From: Ceratodon purpureus
Lineage: Eukaryota > Streptophyta > Bryopsida > Pseudoditrichales > Ditrichaceae
Length of the DNA stretch: 64,000 nucleotides
Direction of reading: 5' to 3'
Assembly: GCA_014871385.1 (NCBI GenBank)
Contig: CM026427.1
Span: forward strand, 2,662,068-2,726,067
The position numbers were made by a program, and so were the translations under genes. Under the pieces are notes generated by a model. The model ran no database searches and was not told where the DNA came from. It worked only from the letters and a program-made list of their open reading frames with translations. Below, one piece after another: positions 49,053 through 60,544 of the stretch (position 1 is its first letter; each line of letters starts with the position of its first letter).

Positions 49053-49560
49053 GTACCAACCACTTTGAGCCAATACTCCACCCTAAATTGCATTCTTTTA
49101 AACATACGTTTTCATCTATAATTATTCATACATAGAACTTTGCCGGCATGGAAAAGTAAAATACAAATACATCTAACTTGAAGTTTCAATACCAAGGCTT
49201 GATGTCCTAAAACCACCATCTCTTCCAACTATGACATGTAGACTTCACTAGTAACAGTTAATACCCAAAACCACCAATTTCACTATTCAAATAGATTAAC
49301 GGCACGCCAAATATTGCAAAGAAGGAGTTGGTGGTTTTGGTATCATAAGTTAGTAGTACATGGTGTGAACATGGAGAAACCTAGAGGTTTGATTTGGGTC
49401 ACAAGTTACTTTCCACTATGGAATTTGTATAAAGTTGGCAAATTCAAATTAGATGTTGCAAATTTTTACAATCCGCATCCTAACCTATTTCAAATGCGTT
49501 CTTTTCCCCCAAATTTAACACGGACAAAACTCGGCCAGATTACTTAAGTTGGTGGTTTTA

Positions 49561-50310
49561 GGACAATCAACCTTAAATGTGTAAATCCAGCTAGTGGTTG
49601 CAGGATCCAGTTCATTCCAAATTTCTTCTGAAGAATGTACCCGGGCATATTCTGTCAGCTTAATTTGTTGAGATCAAACTCCGGACATGGTATGTTGACA
49701 GGCTCAACCAGTAAGAAAATCGGAGGTGACTCCCTAGTGGCAGTGGGGTGGCCATCCCCAGTGCCCAGAGTCACCCAGAACCTTGATTACTCGTCACTGA
49801 TGACTGGATAAGGCAGGTACTAATCACGTTGAATGCCTGATAATTTCGGTACTGTCCCTGCTTCGATCGGTGGCAGCATTCTGTCTATCGGACGTCCTTG
49901 ACCCACTACAAGCAAGTGTGTCGTTCCTCACTTGCAAATATAGCAAAAAAGGTACCCAAGCGACATAGAACTGACTCACCAGCAGCTTCCGCAAACCAAG
50001 CTCAAAGTTGCAGGTCGATGAGTGCGTCGGGTCACTAAAATACAAACGGTGGGGCCTGCCAATCTATAGTATCACTACTCTTGGATGGCTCCATATCAGA
50101 GGCCCTCGCGGCCGGATACCGCTGGGCCCATTGAATGTTTTTTTTACCGCTTCAAGGCTCAGGTTTGGTAACTATTGACAACCGTCCGATGAGAAGAGAG
50201 TTTGATTTTAGGACCCTTCATATGAGGTGCCGAGTTTTTGATGTTAGATATTAGCATCTCGTTGGTCATATGAGAGACTAGGAGATACACACACGTGTGC
50301 CAATCAGGCG
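49561..50310. other. intergenic DNA with an imperfect hairpin (49726-49774)
   Basis: No gene is supported. The 49-bp hairpin has outer arms GTGACTC/AGTCAC and inner arms GGCAGTGGGG/CCCCAGTGCC around TGGCCA. Confidence 0.45.
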
Positions 50311-50316
50311 ACTGTC

Positions 50317-51180
50317 TCAATTCTCAATTTTCACGGTAGGGTTTGCTGTGGAGGGTTCCTCTCGATGGCTTTTCCAATTTTGGGGTGGTTTAGGGTTTAG
50401 GTTTCGTCTTCTTCGTTTTTGCGGAGGATATGTTTGCAGCCAGATAACCTGATCCATACAGTGTAAAAAGCGTGAAGTTTTGTGGCAGCTTGACGGCGGT
50501 GTTCGTAGTCCCCGCCAGCACCAACGGAGTTCCTGATGAACCAAGCAGTGTGCCGATGCTTGGACGAATTCAGCTCTTGCAGCCTTCCACCACATCCCAC
50601 CACATAGCAAACTTGTTTACGTACAGACTCCACACCAAAATCAGACACCAATACTCATCTCCTTCACCACAGCAAGAACAAAAACCAGAAACAAAACCGA
50701 AAACATAGGTCAAAACAGCACAAACCACAAAAACTTGAAACTCCAAGACACACTCCAAAACAAGCAGGATTTAAACACAAAGAGCATCACCTGAAACCGG
50801 ATTACACAAATGCAGAAAATGGCGTTGAGATGCAGCTGTGTGTTCTTCACCTGCAGATGGTAGTGTTCTCATTCGGATAAGGGCATTGAAAGCAGATTCT
50901 GCACACACCACATCAAGGTTAGAGTTCCTTGCGAGAACATAAACCTTTCTAGTAAAAACTACTTGACTTTGTTGTCGACATCTACACACCAAAATGAAGA
51001 GAAGAGAGTCAAAGCAGGTGCCAGAACAATCCCAGAACACCATCAAAGCAAACCCTAAACCTTGCCCACCCCCCCTCGGTAATTTACACAAACACAACCA
51101 TGAAGGATTCAGTCAAGGTACTACAGCACAGATGCGACGCTTCACCAAACGCTTACCTGTCTCCAAATATCTTTAGCAAG
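50317..51180 (-). other. possible small minus-strand gene, unresolved
   Basis: A minus-strand frame covers about 50400-50590 and ends at a TGA near 50400. It reads KHRHTAWFIRNSVGAGG and YEHRRQAATKLHAFYTVWIR, followed by a basic and acidic tail. The composition looks protein-like and the sequence keeps one frame. Upstream on the same strand, exon-like segments lie near 50870-50900 (ESAFNALIRMRTLPSAG between AG and GT sites). I could not connect them in phase and do not recognise the family. A GGGTTTAGG telobox-like motif lies just downstream (about 50390). Confidence 0.25.
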
Positions 51181-53491
51181 ATGCCACCGTCTACTGTGCT
51201 CCGCGGTGGTGAACTTTGGAGTGGACACATACTGCTTCAACTACCGGCCTTTTGAGAAGGGTAGTGAAATATTTCAAAATGGAGGTCTCAAACCGATGTC
51301 CAAAGTCGATTGCCACAAACACAAAACGCAACGCCCCGAGCCCCCCAGGGAGCACACCTGGATTTAACCCCGCAGTTGAATCCTCTCAAGTGTCCCGGTA
51401 AAATATTGAAGAAATGGCAAAGGAAAAAGCTTCGGCAGCCAACGTGGATTATACCCGGGTAACTCCACTACGCCTCTGCGATGTGATTCGCTGGCCTTAA
51501 GAAAAGGTCCGCCCAAACTCGAGAAACTCGGCTTGATCACAGGGATAGTCCATCGTTGTACATCGAAGAGTCAAAGGCGACACTGTCCTTAGAATTCGGA
51601 GTGAGAAACGACACACTTGCTTGTAGTGACCCTCCCAACAGGAACTTGATTGCCGCTTCTTGTCACTCAGTTGGCACTGGCATTGCTTAAATTATTTGAG
51701 TTACCTCAGCTGAGAGAATGATAATTCGCTGACCAAAGAAGTGCTGTAATTCATTAACACTGGCAGCTGACTCAATGAATCAGTTGGGTAACTTGGGTCT
51801 GTCTTCAGCCAGTTTTAATGGAGTCCGGGTGTAAGTTATCTCCGAGAGCCATAATAGCATCAAGCTGGATATTCAACAGGTGTAACAGAAAATGTACCCA
51901 TAAGAGTACCAACAGTGATACCATGTACGCAGTGATTAATACTGTCGGAAATTCCAAGACTCTCTGTACTCAAAAAACCATGTAAATTTTGTTACATGGG
52001 TTGCCTTTTTAATGTGGTGATGAAATTTTGTGTGTTTAGAAAGGAATTGTTTACTGCAGTCATGAAAGGAGAGAACATGCTGCATGGAGATGGTACCTGA
52101 CGAAGGAAGAAGACCGTGACCTTGCACTCCAGCTGCTGTTGCTCATGCACATGCGAAGATACGTGCGCCATCTTTGAGATTGTAACACACGAGCTAGGGA
52201 GAATCCTGTGAAGATTTCTGTGAGACGATGATTTCGTCGCACGTTTGGTCATCTGGAATGAGCGCGGTTGCATGACCACGATTTCGTACATGTGTAGAGT
52301 GTAAATTTTCCAAAGATCAACAAATGCTGATGTATTAGAGAACCAATGTGCAACAATCAGAGTTGGTGCTCTTTCTTCATTTTGGCTGATATGCTGTGTC
52401 AGCTGAGTTCTGGGAGACTGAACAGATAGCGGCGAGTGCAGGGATAATTTAGACAATTCTAACTTAACATGCTGAAATATGTCCAGATGTATGCCTCCAC
52501 TGTGCTAGTGAAGGACAGGGCTAATTGGAAAGAAGTTTGTGAAGAATGTGGTGCCATGTCGCTTGACATGCTCTTAGTCCAGGATCTCGTCCTTCAACCC
52601 AAAATTTCAATAGGTTTTCATGGATTTCATCAGAATCAGTTCAATCGACACTGTTATTCCAAGGGGATTTGAGCAGTGAATATAACAATAACTGGCAATG
52701 CCAAAAGATTTGGGTTGTGAAGACGATTTGAAGTTTTCCGAACGAAATCCCGGTGCATGGTGTGAAAATGACGAACCTCCACAACATTCAAGTTTTCAAA
52801 TCCACACCTTGTGGTACCTCAGAAACAATTCACAAACCAATCTGTGTATCGGAGAATGACCAACTCTGATTCTCTCCACATCACAAGAACATTCGGAACT
52901 TCTGAATGGTACACATGCAGAATGCAAAAACTACATGACTCCCAGACAAAAGTGAAGTGAACATAACGCAATTCATGTTCAAATCGAGATGCAGCCTGCC
53001 TGTAAGCAGATGATAATCAAAAAGCTACCAATCCAGATTTCAGCATTGGACTTTCACTGAAACGAAACACATTCCGGCAACGCACAGTATTCTCCTTCTC
53101 GACCAAAAGACGAAACCAAAACTATTTTCCAAACCACAGAACTATTTTCCAAACCACAAAACTTTTTTCCAAACCTCTCATTAAAACACAACCTCTCATT
53201 AAAACACAACTCACACACTCAGTCGAGTAGCAACAGTTGCAGCAAACCTTAGTAAGTGACGAAACCCAGACAAACTAATCATCGATGCAGGACATCGAAG
53301 ACTCATGAATATATGAAAATGTTTGCAGGCATTGAGGACCGGTGCCTCAAGCTTCATCTCAATACCCGGATAATCTCAGAGCCACTCCGTGGCTTGCATG
53401 AAATTTAATGGAAAATCGAGGCACGAGGCTCCGAACATGATGATGATGAAGAGTTTTAAGGCAATTCGGATTTAATCAGGAGAGATAGGCT
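51181..53491. other. intergenic region without a confident gene
   Basis: The longest frame, 154 codons on the minus strand at 51992-52456, has no recognisable motifs and unremarkable composition. Short tandem repeats occur at 53121-53209. Confidence 0.4.
53121..53209. repeat. two adjacent short tandem repeats (20-bp and 18-bp periods)
   Basis: ACTATTTTCCAAACCACAGA and near copies begin at 53121, 53141 and 53161. They are followed by two copies of CCTCTCATTAAAACACAA (from 53174 and 53192). Confidence 0.85.
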
Positions 53492-54402
53492 ATGGCGGGG
53501 ATGATACCGCTCTCAAGCACATCGCAACTACTTCAAATATTTTCCCCACTCAGCGTCATCAATCGCGGGGAGTTCATCTGCCGAGCGTTCGCAAGAGTGG
53601 AAGTCGAGGTCGCGGATTCACTTCGTTTGCGAGTCGAAGAAGCTCGGGGATTGCGAGGGCGAGCTGGGAGGAGCGTCAAGCGATGACGGAGGAGGTAGTG
53701 GCGGGGGTGGTGGTGGGAGCCAGCGTCGCGGCGAGGAGATTTGGTGTTCATTCAGAACGGGATGCTGGAGCTGTGGCTGGAGAGGAAAGGATTGCGGACG
53801 CGACGCAGGTGCTGGTTTGCTTCGCCGTGGCGAAGCTGGGCGATCCTCCTTTGGATGGGAAAACGGACACAAACCCTGAGGGTTTGACCGCCGCGACGGG
53901 GAAGTGGGCGGCGGCCACGGCCGCGCGCTTCCACGCCGCGGGGCTTTCGTGCAAGGTGCTGGACGCGGAGGAGTTTCGTGCCCATGCTGGAAAAACTGAT
54001 CTGGATATGCGCGTTCATGTTGGTTGGCGCGAGATATCCGGATGCACAGTCGGAGTGGTCGAGAAGGAGCACCGCGACGAAGTGGCGGAGCTTATCGACG
54101 AGCTCGCAGGAGCTGCAGCGGCGGAGATGGGTGTGGAATTTGATTCCGGTGTTGTGGATCGTTTGTGCGCTTATGCGCGCTCCATTGCGCATTTTCCTAC
54201 TGCTGTGAAAGAGTTCGAGTGGCGGAATGGTTGGTTTTATGAGATTTCGAGGCGGGCTTTGGAAAGTGGAAGAGACATGCCCTTTGCATACCAAATGGCT
54301 GACAGAACTCGGAGTCATCAAGAGTTATACATGAGGGCCTCGTTTGTCTTAGAAATTATTGACTCTCACTCTGCTAGCAATCCACTGCCAAACTGTTCCT
54401 GA
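53492..54402 (+). pseudogene. ketopantoate-reductase-like gene with compensated frameshifts, probably degraded
   Basis: A 239-codon frame from ATG 53683 to TGA 54400 contains two stretches matching the plant family I recall: ATQVLVCFAVAKLGDPPLDG with TDTNPEGLTAATGKWAAA, and VEKEHRDEVAELIDELAGAA with SIAHFPTAVKEFEWRNGWFY. The expected intervening conserved pieces are in the +1 frame instead: DLVFIQNGML (from 53738) and MLEKLIWICAFMLVGARYP (53984-54040). The reading therefore leaves the ancestral frame twice and returns each time, with indels near 53733, 53793, 53982 and 54040. The NAD(P)-binding GxGxxG start is not visible. An upstream frame at 53492 begins with a transit-peptide-like MAGMIPLSSTSQLLQ. 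LQNG-like and C-terminal features suggest 2-dehydropantoate 2-reductase. Sequencing error is an alternative to real decay. Confidence 0.55.
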
Positions 54403-55836
54403 ATCAGAACTTTTTGCTCAACTTTGTATATCTTTGAACGGTTCCTCCAGCAGAGTCGGAGCTTTGGTTGACTCTGGATTCTGGGACAGCTAGCTGAATC
54501 ACTCGTAAATATTTGAATCATTCGTCGGCGAGCGGAACAGGAAAAGGAACCGGACTTGTATTATGACGAGATTCACTTGAATCAGTCAGATGCTTTTTGA
54601 ATCACTCGGATTCGTTTTGCATCTGTATCGATTGCCGCAATTGGATGTGAATCAGAATAAGAATATGTACACTCACATTTCGAGATGCGATTGAAAGTTG
54701 CACTAATCCAGGGTCTTCGCACCAGCATTAAAAACGTTTACCAGAATCAGATGGGTTTTTATCGTTTTGTTAGCGTTGTTGATGACAAGCAAATGAGTGG
54801 AGCTAACTTTGTAAAATCTATGCGCTTTGTAAAAACCAACGAGTGAGACGCAATTGCGAGAATTGGGCTTGGAGTTTGCACAAGCTGGGACGCTAATAAC
54901 TACAGCTTTTTAGACTAAGGAGTAAATTCCTCCAAGACCTCGACGATCGTACACCATCGTTGTGTTATGTGATAAAACGTGGACTTGACCCATTTGAATG
55001 GTGCCGTGTGTTGGTGGAATTTGCGGCTGAAATGTCGCAGAGAGGAAATTGACATGGCTCGAATTTCGCATCCAGCAGTAAATGCTTCAGTGATCCCGGA
55101 CTTCAGCAAGTCAGAGAAACGTGAAGTTCGCCTCATGGTGCGGATCTTCTCCTTTTTCTTCTCGGTTTCGTGAAGGGCATCGAAGACTTGAGCCACTCCA
55201 GCTAATAACAGAAAATCTCTGATCATTCTAATGAGATCATTCACAACCTTGGAGAATTATCGGACTCGTGTGCGAATAGTTCAATAACAAAATTAATCAG
55301 CTTGTGGCAGTCGCATGATTGACACAGAATACAGCTCGCAACCTCACAATCTCGTGGAATATCTCTACATACGACTTATGGGCAATCGTTGAAACGCTGG
55401 AATGTAATGTTGAGGCGAGTCGAAAGAAACAAAACTCATCACCAAGCATATTTCAAGCATTTTATAATCAGAAGCACAGCTACAGAATAATCAACTTCTG
55501 CACAGTCATGCGTTTTAGATGGTTTCAGCACTGATACAGCATATCATGGATATATTACATGGTTCGTTTTCTGACTTTCTTTGCAGATCTGATGATCCTG
55601 ACTCGTCAAGCATCTCAATAGTAAAGGTCACACATGCATGGCGACGCAAACTCCAGATAGTGGATAACGTAACCTAAGTGGTATCTTTACAAAAAATTGG
55701 AGTACAAAATGGGTACAAACGTGGAAATGATAATGTGCAGAGGACCGAAGGCATTCGCTGTATGAGGAGTTTTTCCACTTTCTCCACTCGTAATGAGATT
55801 GTAACCCTAAGGCAATATACATAACTCTCTTCTCTA
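54403..55836. other. spacer downstream of the WRKY gene
   Basis: No gene is supported. TGAATCACTCG-like words recur between 54490 and 54620. The part near 55836 should include the WRKY 3' untranslated region. Confidence 0.45.
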
Positions 55837-57367
55837 TCATGACTGCACTGCCAACGCGCCGTTCGTAGACGATGACTGCGGATGGTTGTGTTCGCCCTCG
55901 TACGTGACGATCAACATGGTCGAGTCTTCCATGGACCGCTCGACGTGCTTCCTGGCTGGACACCCCCGGATGCTGCTGCACTTGTAGTATCCACTGCACA
56001 CCAAAAAATACACCTTCAAATGAGTGCCCGTTCCGCATCATCAACACTACAGCGATAAAAATGAACTCTGCAAGAGAATTTGGCATGTGAATTAGTGTAG
56101 GATAAGTACCGTGGGTGCGGGGAGCCCTTGATCGGCTTCTGGCCATACTTGCGCCATGAGTAATCATCTGGAGGAATATCAGCCAGCTTGCTGCTGATAG
56201 CTCTCACTTGGATCGTTCTCTTCAGTCGCAGTTTCCTGCTGCCATACAAAACCCAAATTTCAGAACAGTACTTATTTTACAAAAAATCAGAAAATGGAAG
56301 AGATAAAATATCATTTCCAGAAGTGAGACATGGCGTCGATCTAATACCTGCGTTTGGAACAGTGGCAGCGGCCAAGGCTGGCGCAAGTGGCGCCATTCTC
56401 ATCCGACTTCCCGGAGCATTTCTTTCGGGAGTTCGTCGCCTGCGGGCGCGGGGGAAGTGAAGACGAAGGCTGTTCGATGGACTTCTGCTGGCTGTTACGC
56501 TCAGCGCTCATGGTCGAGAAGGAAACCGTGGTCGCAGATTGTGGTGGGCCGGAGCTCAGCGAGCTGTCGGGGCTAATCTTCTCCTTGGAGCTTCCATCGT
56601 CCTTCCTGAAAGGATTTGGCGGCAGGGCGGGCCGGTACGCCGTCGGCACCGGGCGCAGTATGTGCTCCGGAATGGCGTGCTGTACTTGCCCTTGTTGGGA
56701 GCTGTGCAGAAGGTGGTGCGGCTTCGCGGTCGGGTGGTGGATGCTGTGTGTGGAGCCGCTGGGCACAGAGGTCGAGGGCGACGACGGCGAGCTTTGAGGG
56801 TACACCTGTTAGCCATTCGCGAAGACCCCACCCGATCAGCCACGGCAAGAAGCGATGAGCGATAAGAGATTTAACGAGAGTTTTCAGGGATTGTGGGCAA
56901 AGGTATCGAGTTGGGCCGAGTGGTGGACATACCTGGTACATGATGCGCTGCAGTTCTGGCGATGTGTGGGGTTTAGATGAACCGGCGATGGGCGTGAACG
57001 GCGACGGGCTGGCATAGCCAGACGAGACGAGTCTGTCTCGTGTCTCCTGGGAGGCATTATCTGTGAAGAAATTGGAGCTCTCTAAGAACACTCCTGCGTA
57101 TCCCGCGACGGTGGCGTCGCGGGTTCTCCTCCGAAACCTTGCATGGCCAGTGCGGCTCAGGAGGGACACTACCTTCTGGAACTTGGATATGGCAGCGCCG
57201 GCCATGACGTCGCATTCCTCGTCGACTACCGGGGGCTGCACCTGCGTCAGAGACTGAAGCAGCCTGCGTGCGTTCTCTATTCCCATTCTCGCTGCTTCCT
57301 TCACTTCGAAGTCTCTGTCCCTCTTCCCCAACGTCATATTGTAATCTAAAACCTCCATGGCGCCCAT
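55837..57367 (-). CDS. WRKY: group IId WRKY transcription factor (WRKY7/11/15/17-like)
   Basis: W-box-binding nuclear transcription factor. Exons 57367-56933, 56805-56348, 56235-56110 and 55993-55837 join in consistent phase to give 391 residues. The N-terminal part has the calmodulin-binding C-motif region [19 protein letters not shown], typical of group IId. A Ser/Pro-rich middle follows. The plant zinc-cluster segment reads [23 protein letters not shown] across the exon 2/3 junction. The WRKY domain follows as [20 protein letters not shown] and [19 protein letters not shown], with zinc ligands C-x5-C and HNH in EGEHNHP. The intron splits the Arg codon after SPHP, the conserved WRKY intron position. 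The first in-frame ATG (57367) was chosen; a second Met lies three codons later. The family mediates stress and defence responses, often as repressors. Confidence 0.95.
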
Positions 57368-57579
57368 CAATTCCCCGGAATGACGCTCAAGCTAATCAAA
57401 CCTGCCAGATACTAACCCTGGCCTGTGTTTTAATTCTTATACAAGTCTGCTTGTGCAGAAACGCTCATGTCGCATGCAATGAGAAGCAAAGTTTTCTTGT
57501 TGCTCATATGACGCTGCTGCTACTGGAATGATATACATCTGCACAAGGCGCGTCGAAACACACTAACCTCAGTCATCAC

Positions 57580-57585
57580 AGTCAA
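57580..57585 (-). promoter_or_regulatory. W-box (TTGACT) upstream of the WRKY gene
   Basis: TTGACT lies on the WRKY strand about 215 bp before the start codon. WRKY genes are often auto- or cross-regulated through W-boxes, but a single hexamer is weak evidence. Confidence 0.35.
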
Positions 57586-59650
57586 CACGCACAGACCTCG
57601 GAAACCTCGAAAACTCTCCCCTAAAGATTGCAATGCTTCGTCCTCCCACTACGCGTCTTAATACACTTTCCTAAGCACCTAACCAAACCATTTCATCCCC
57701 TCCAACACTACCTCCCAAGACAAGCACGAAACTCGTCCGCTAACCACACCAAGATTCCTCCCTCGCAAGCATATTTCGAGGTTCGAGTAAGCTTTCTTTC
57801 TCAGTTTGCTTTTAGAAAGTGCAGCACCATGTCTGGCTTTCCCGAGTTTAAATCTTCCAGACACAATATATATAAAACGCGAGCCACTGTTCCTCTTTGC
57901 GACAAGAAACACCCCAACCACGACCACACTAGTCCATCCCTCATAACCAATTCATCACCACTCAGACCACAATTAAGCAAAGCCATGGAAAACCAACCTC
58001 CAACTCATAGTAGCTCCCGCAGTCGTACACATCCCCTCCGCAACCAAAGACCCAAACTTCCAAACTCCCAAACCTATCGAAACAACCAGACAACCTGATC
58101 TAACAACAACTTCTCACTCCGAGCCGTCGCTACTACTCCAGGTCTCCAACAACTCAAAGCAAAAAAGCTCAAAGCTAACTCCCTCCGAACATGGAATCTA
58201 ACACCTACTCCAAAAGATCACCACTCCAGTGTCACTATTAATCCCTCCCAAGAGACTCGCCCAACCCAGGCACTCCACCCAGCCAGCCGAACCCCAAAGG
58301 CTAGCGCAAGTTCTGCGAGACGGTGCGCGTGCACTCTGGACCCCACTCCACTCCCAAAAAATAACAATAAAAACCACCCGAGGGACGCAGCCACTCTCGG
58401 AGCAACTTCAGGCCCTCCCGGGCTTCCCACCTCGACGCGGAAGGAAAATCCACACCTTGATACTTGCCTGGAAGTCCAAAGCCTCCCCAAAGGTTCTAGA
58501 CACTCACTCAACCACCCCAACCGAGGCCCAAGGCCTGCTCTTTACCAAAGTTCCGATAAAGTCTAGCACACCTCCATCGCCATCGCCATCGCCACCATGT
58601 GCGGGATGCGTGGTGCTATCGGTCGTCGGATAAGTTAGATCGCCGAACGTTCGATAGATTGAGCCTGAGCTGGTGATGATGCTGCGCAACTTAAGTTATG
58701 TTGGAGTCTGGTTGTGAGTCTGCAACTTCCCTTCCTCGTCCGGGTCGACTAGGGAAAGGCTAGACCTAGACCGTGATTTCTTAATCCAGATCAGGAGGGT
58801 TAATTACGGAAGTTGGTGAGTAAACTATTCCGCCATTTGTCTGCTTCCGGTATCTACTTCGGGAGTACACTGGATCAGTACCCGGAGTTTCTAAATACTG
58901 ATAAGTTTTACTGCAACTGAACTGGGAGTTTCAGATTTTAATTCGATCCAGTATCTGGACCCTAGAGGTTATATGTGTTTGGTTTTGATGATTGATCTGC
59001 ACCGGTTAGCATGGTTTGTCTGTGTTTATCTGTGTTTTTTAATTAGTTTTTGCCGGGGGTGGTGACGATGGGTCTTGACGTGGAAGGTGGAGGAATGTCA
59101 AAGTGGCATGGTGGTGAAATGAAATAAAATAAAAAGGGCATGTGTAGGTAACATGTGTGATTATTCTACGGCGGTATAGTGGTATGTAGAGAAGGGGTTT
59201 TTAATTGAGAAGTGAAGAGATCACCACTTCTTTCCTCCTTGATTTACTGGGGAAATGATTCTTATTAGGCTGGGGGTCGCCTTTGCTGCTGTGCATGAGG
59301 CTGTTAGTCGCAGATATATTCAAGTCAACAGATGTACCGCAGGGTGGTGGCTGCAGCTTCCAGGTTTACCATAAAACAACAAACAGATAGTAGTAATTTA
59401 AGCACAAACTAATCATGTTTGGTTTGACATGGAGGAAAAGGGGGTCTGACTGGTAACTTGGGGTCCGAGTAGGGATAAAAATATAATAACGTTGCCAAAA
59501 ACAAAACAGAAAAAAAACCAAAAAAAATGAAAATAGAAATGGGTTTGACTGTGACATCCTGGAGTGGAACAGTGAGCTCGGGTACTCCTGCCCACTGTCA
59601 AAGTCTGCTGCGTTGTACTGCTGCGTTTGAATTCATTAGAATTGATTGGA

Positions 59651-59680
59651 ATTCATTGAAATTCATTGAAATTCATTGAA
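59651..59680. repeat. three perfect tandem copies of ATTCATTGAA
   Basis: Exact 10-bp units start at 59651, 59661 and 59671, with degenerate copies on both sides. Confidence 0.9.
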
Positions 59681-60190
59681 ATTTCATGGGTACTCATTTC
59701 TCTGCAGGTCGGTCAGGGGGTTGCATCACGTTGACATGAGTTACACAATTAATGATAATTTTCTTTTCCTCCATAAAAAACGAAACCGACACTTACTGGA
59801 GCAGTCTCTTTACTGTAGCAAAGGAGTGTGTCAATTTGGAATTTGGGATCTGGGTCCAAAGAGTGCAACAAAAAAATTGACTTGCGAAAGTGGAGGTCAT
59901 CCTATCACTGGACGCCCAGGTGGGCGGTCACCCCCTGACTATAATCCTCGCCCACGTCTTAATGACATTCGCTATTTCTGTTCCCTTCCGCGGCGGTCCC
60001 GCGAGACAGGGCCCACGGCGCGAGACCCTTCTTTCGCTCCAGAATTCTTTCCGTCGCTCCCCCCCTCTCGCGAGCCGTGCCCGGGCTCGGGATGCCACGT
60101 CGGACCCCGTCTCGAAACCCTCCCTGCCACGTCCGCATCCTCCACCCTGTCTCGTCTCGGAACCCAGAAAGACGAGACACCCCATGCATG

Positions 60191-60210
60191 GGCTGTCTCG
60201 CGAGACAGCC
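60191..60210. promoter_or_regulatory. 20-bp perfect palindrome built from two array motifs
   Basis: GGCTGTCTCGCGAGACAGCC is fully self-complementary and places TGTCTC and GAGACA head to head with a GC spacer. It lies about 320 bp upstream of the TATA-like box, so it is a plausible dimer binding site. Confidence 0.6.
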
Positions 60211-60514
60211 TCATGGCACCATGGCCCATGGGCATGCATGGAGATTTTCATCCATCCGAGACGGACAGAATTCGTCACGTCCTGTCGAATGACCTTCCAC
60301 GTTTTAGGGTATGATGTCTCATTTTCGTGGGTGTCACTTCTGCTTTCTCCTGTCACTTCTGCTTTCAGTCTGTCTCGTCGGAGCTGTTTCGGGTGTTGAG
60401 GTGATGATGGGGTTCTGTGGGTGGAGATCATGCGCCGTCTCTTGCAGCCTTTTCCTCGATTTTGATTTCTGAGGTTTTGTAGGTGTGATGATGGCGTCTC
60501 CCCCCTGCTCCCTG

Positions 60515-60520
60515 TATAAA
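60515..60520 (+). promoter_or_regulatory. TATA-like box for the motif-array gene
   Basis: TATAAA in CCTGTATAAATTGG precedes a long open leader (to 60909) and sits inside the motif array, about 940 bp before the ATG at 61457. The position is compatible with a spliced 5' leader. Confidence 0.45.
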
Positions 60521-60544
60521 TTGGCAGCCTCCTGGAAAAACGGA

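Larger units (their letters stand above)
44070..49560. other. AT-rich repeat-derived region without genes
   Basis: No coding sequence can be supported. It contains small foldback elements, a 10-bp tandem repeat at 46661, GGATGAAAA-like recurrences at 47500-47720, and the large inverted repeat 46866-49052. Confidence 0.5.
57368..59990. other. WRKY promoter side and spacer
   Basis: No additional gene is supported. Pyrimidine-rich sequence at 57550-58560 creates long spurious frames. Short repeats include CATCGC units near 58575-58594 and the 10-bp array at 59651-59680. Confidence 0.45.

Noticed and set aside
52000..52456. 154-codon minus-strand frame
   Set aside because: No motifs, no good start context and no splice partner; length is within chance for this composition.
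57628..58633. Plus-strand genes beside the WRKY promoter
   Set aside because: Pyrimidine-rich DNA yields Ser/Pro/Thr-rich frames on both strands with no motifs and no splice logic.
60002..60262. CRISPR-like or bacterial repeat array
   Set aside because: The motifs are 6-7 bp, irregularly spaced and in both orientations, inside plant nuclear DNA.
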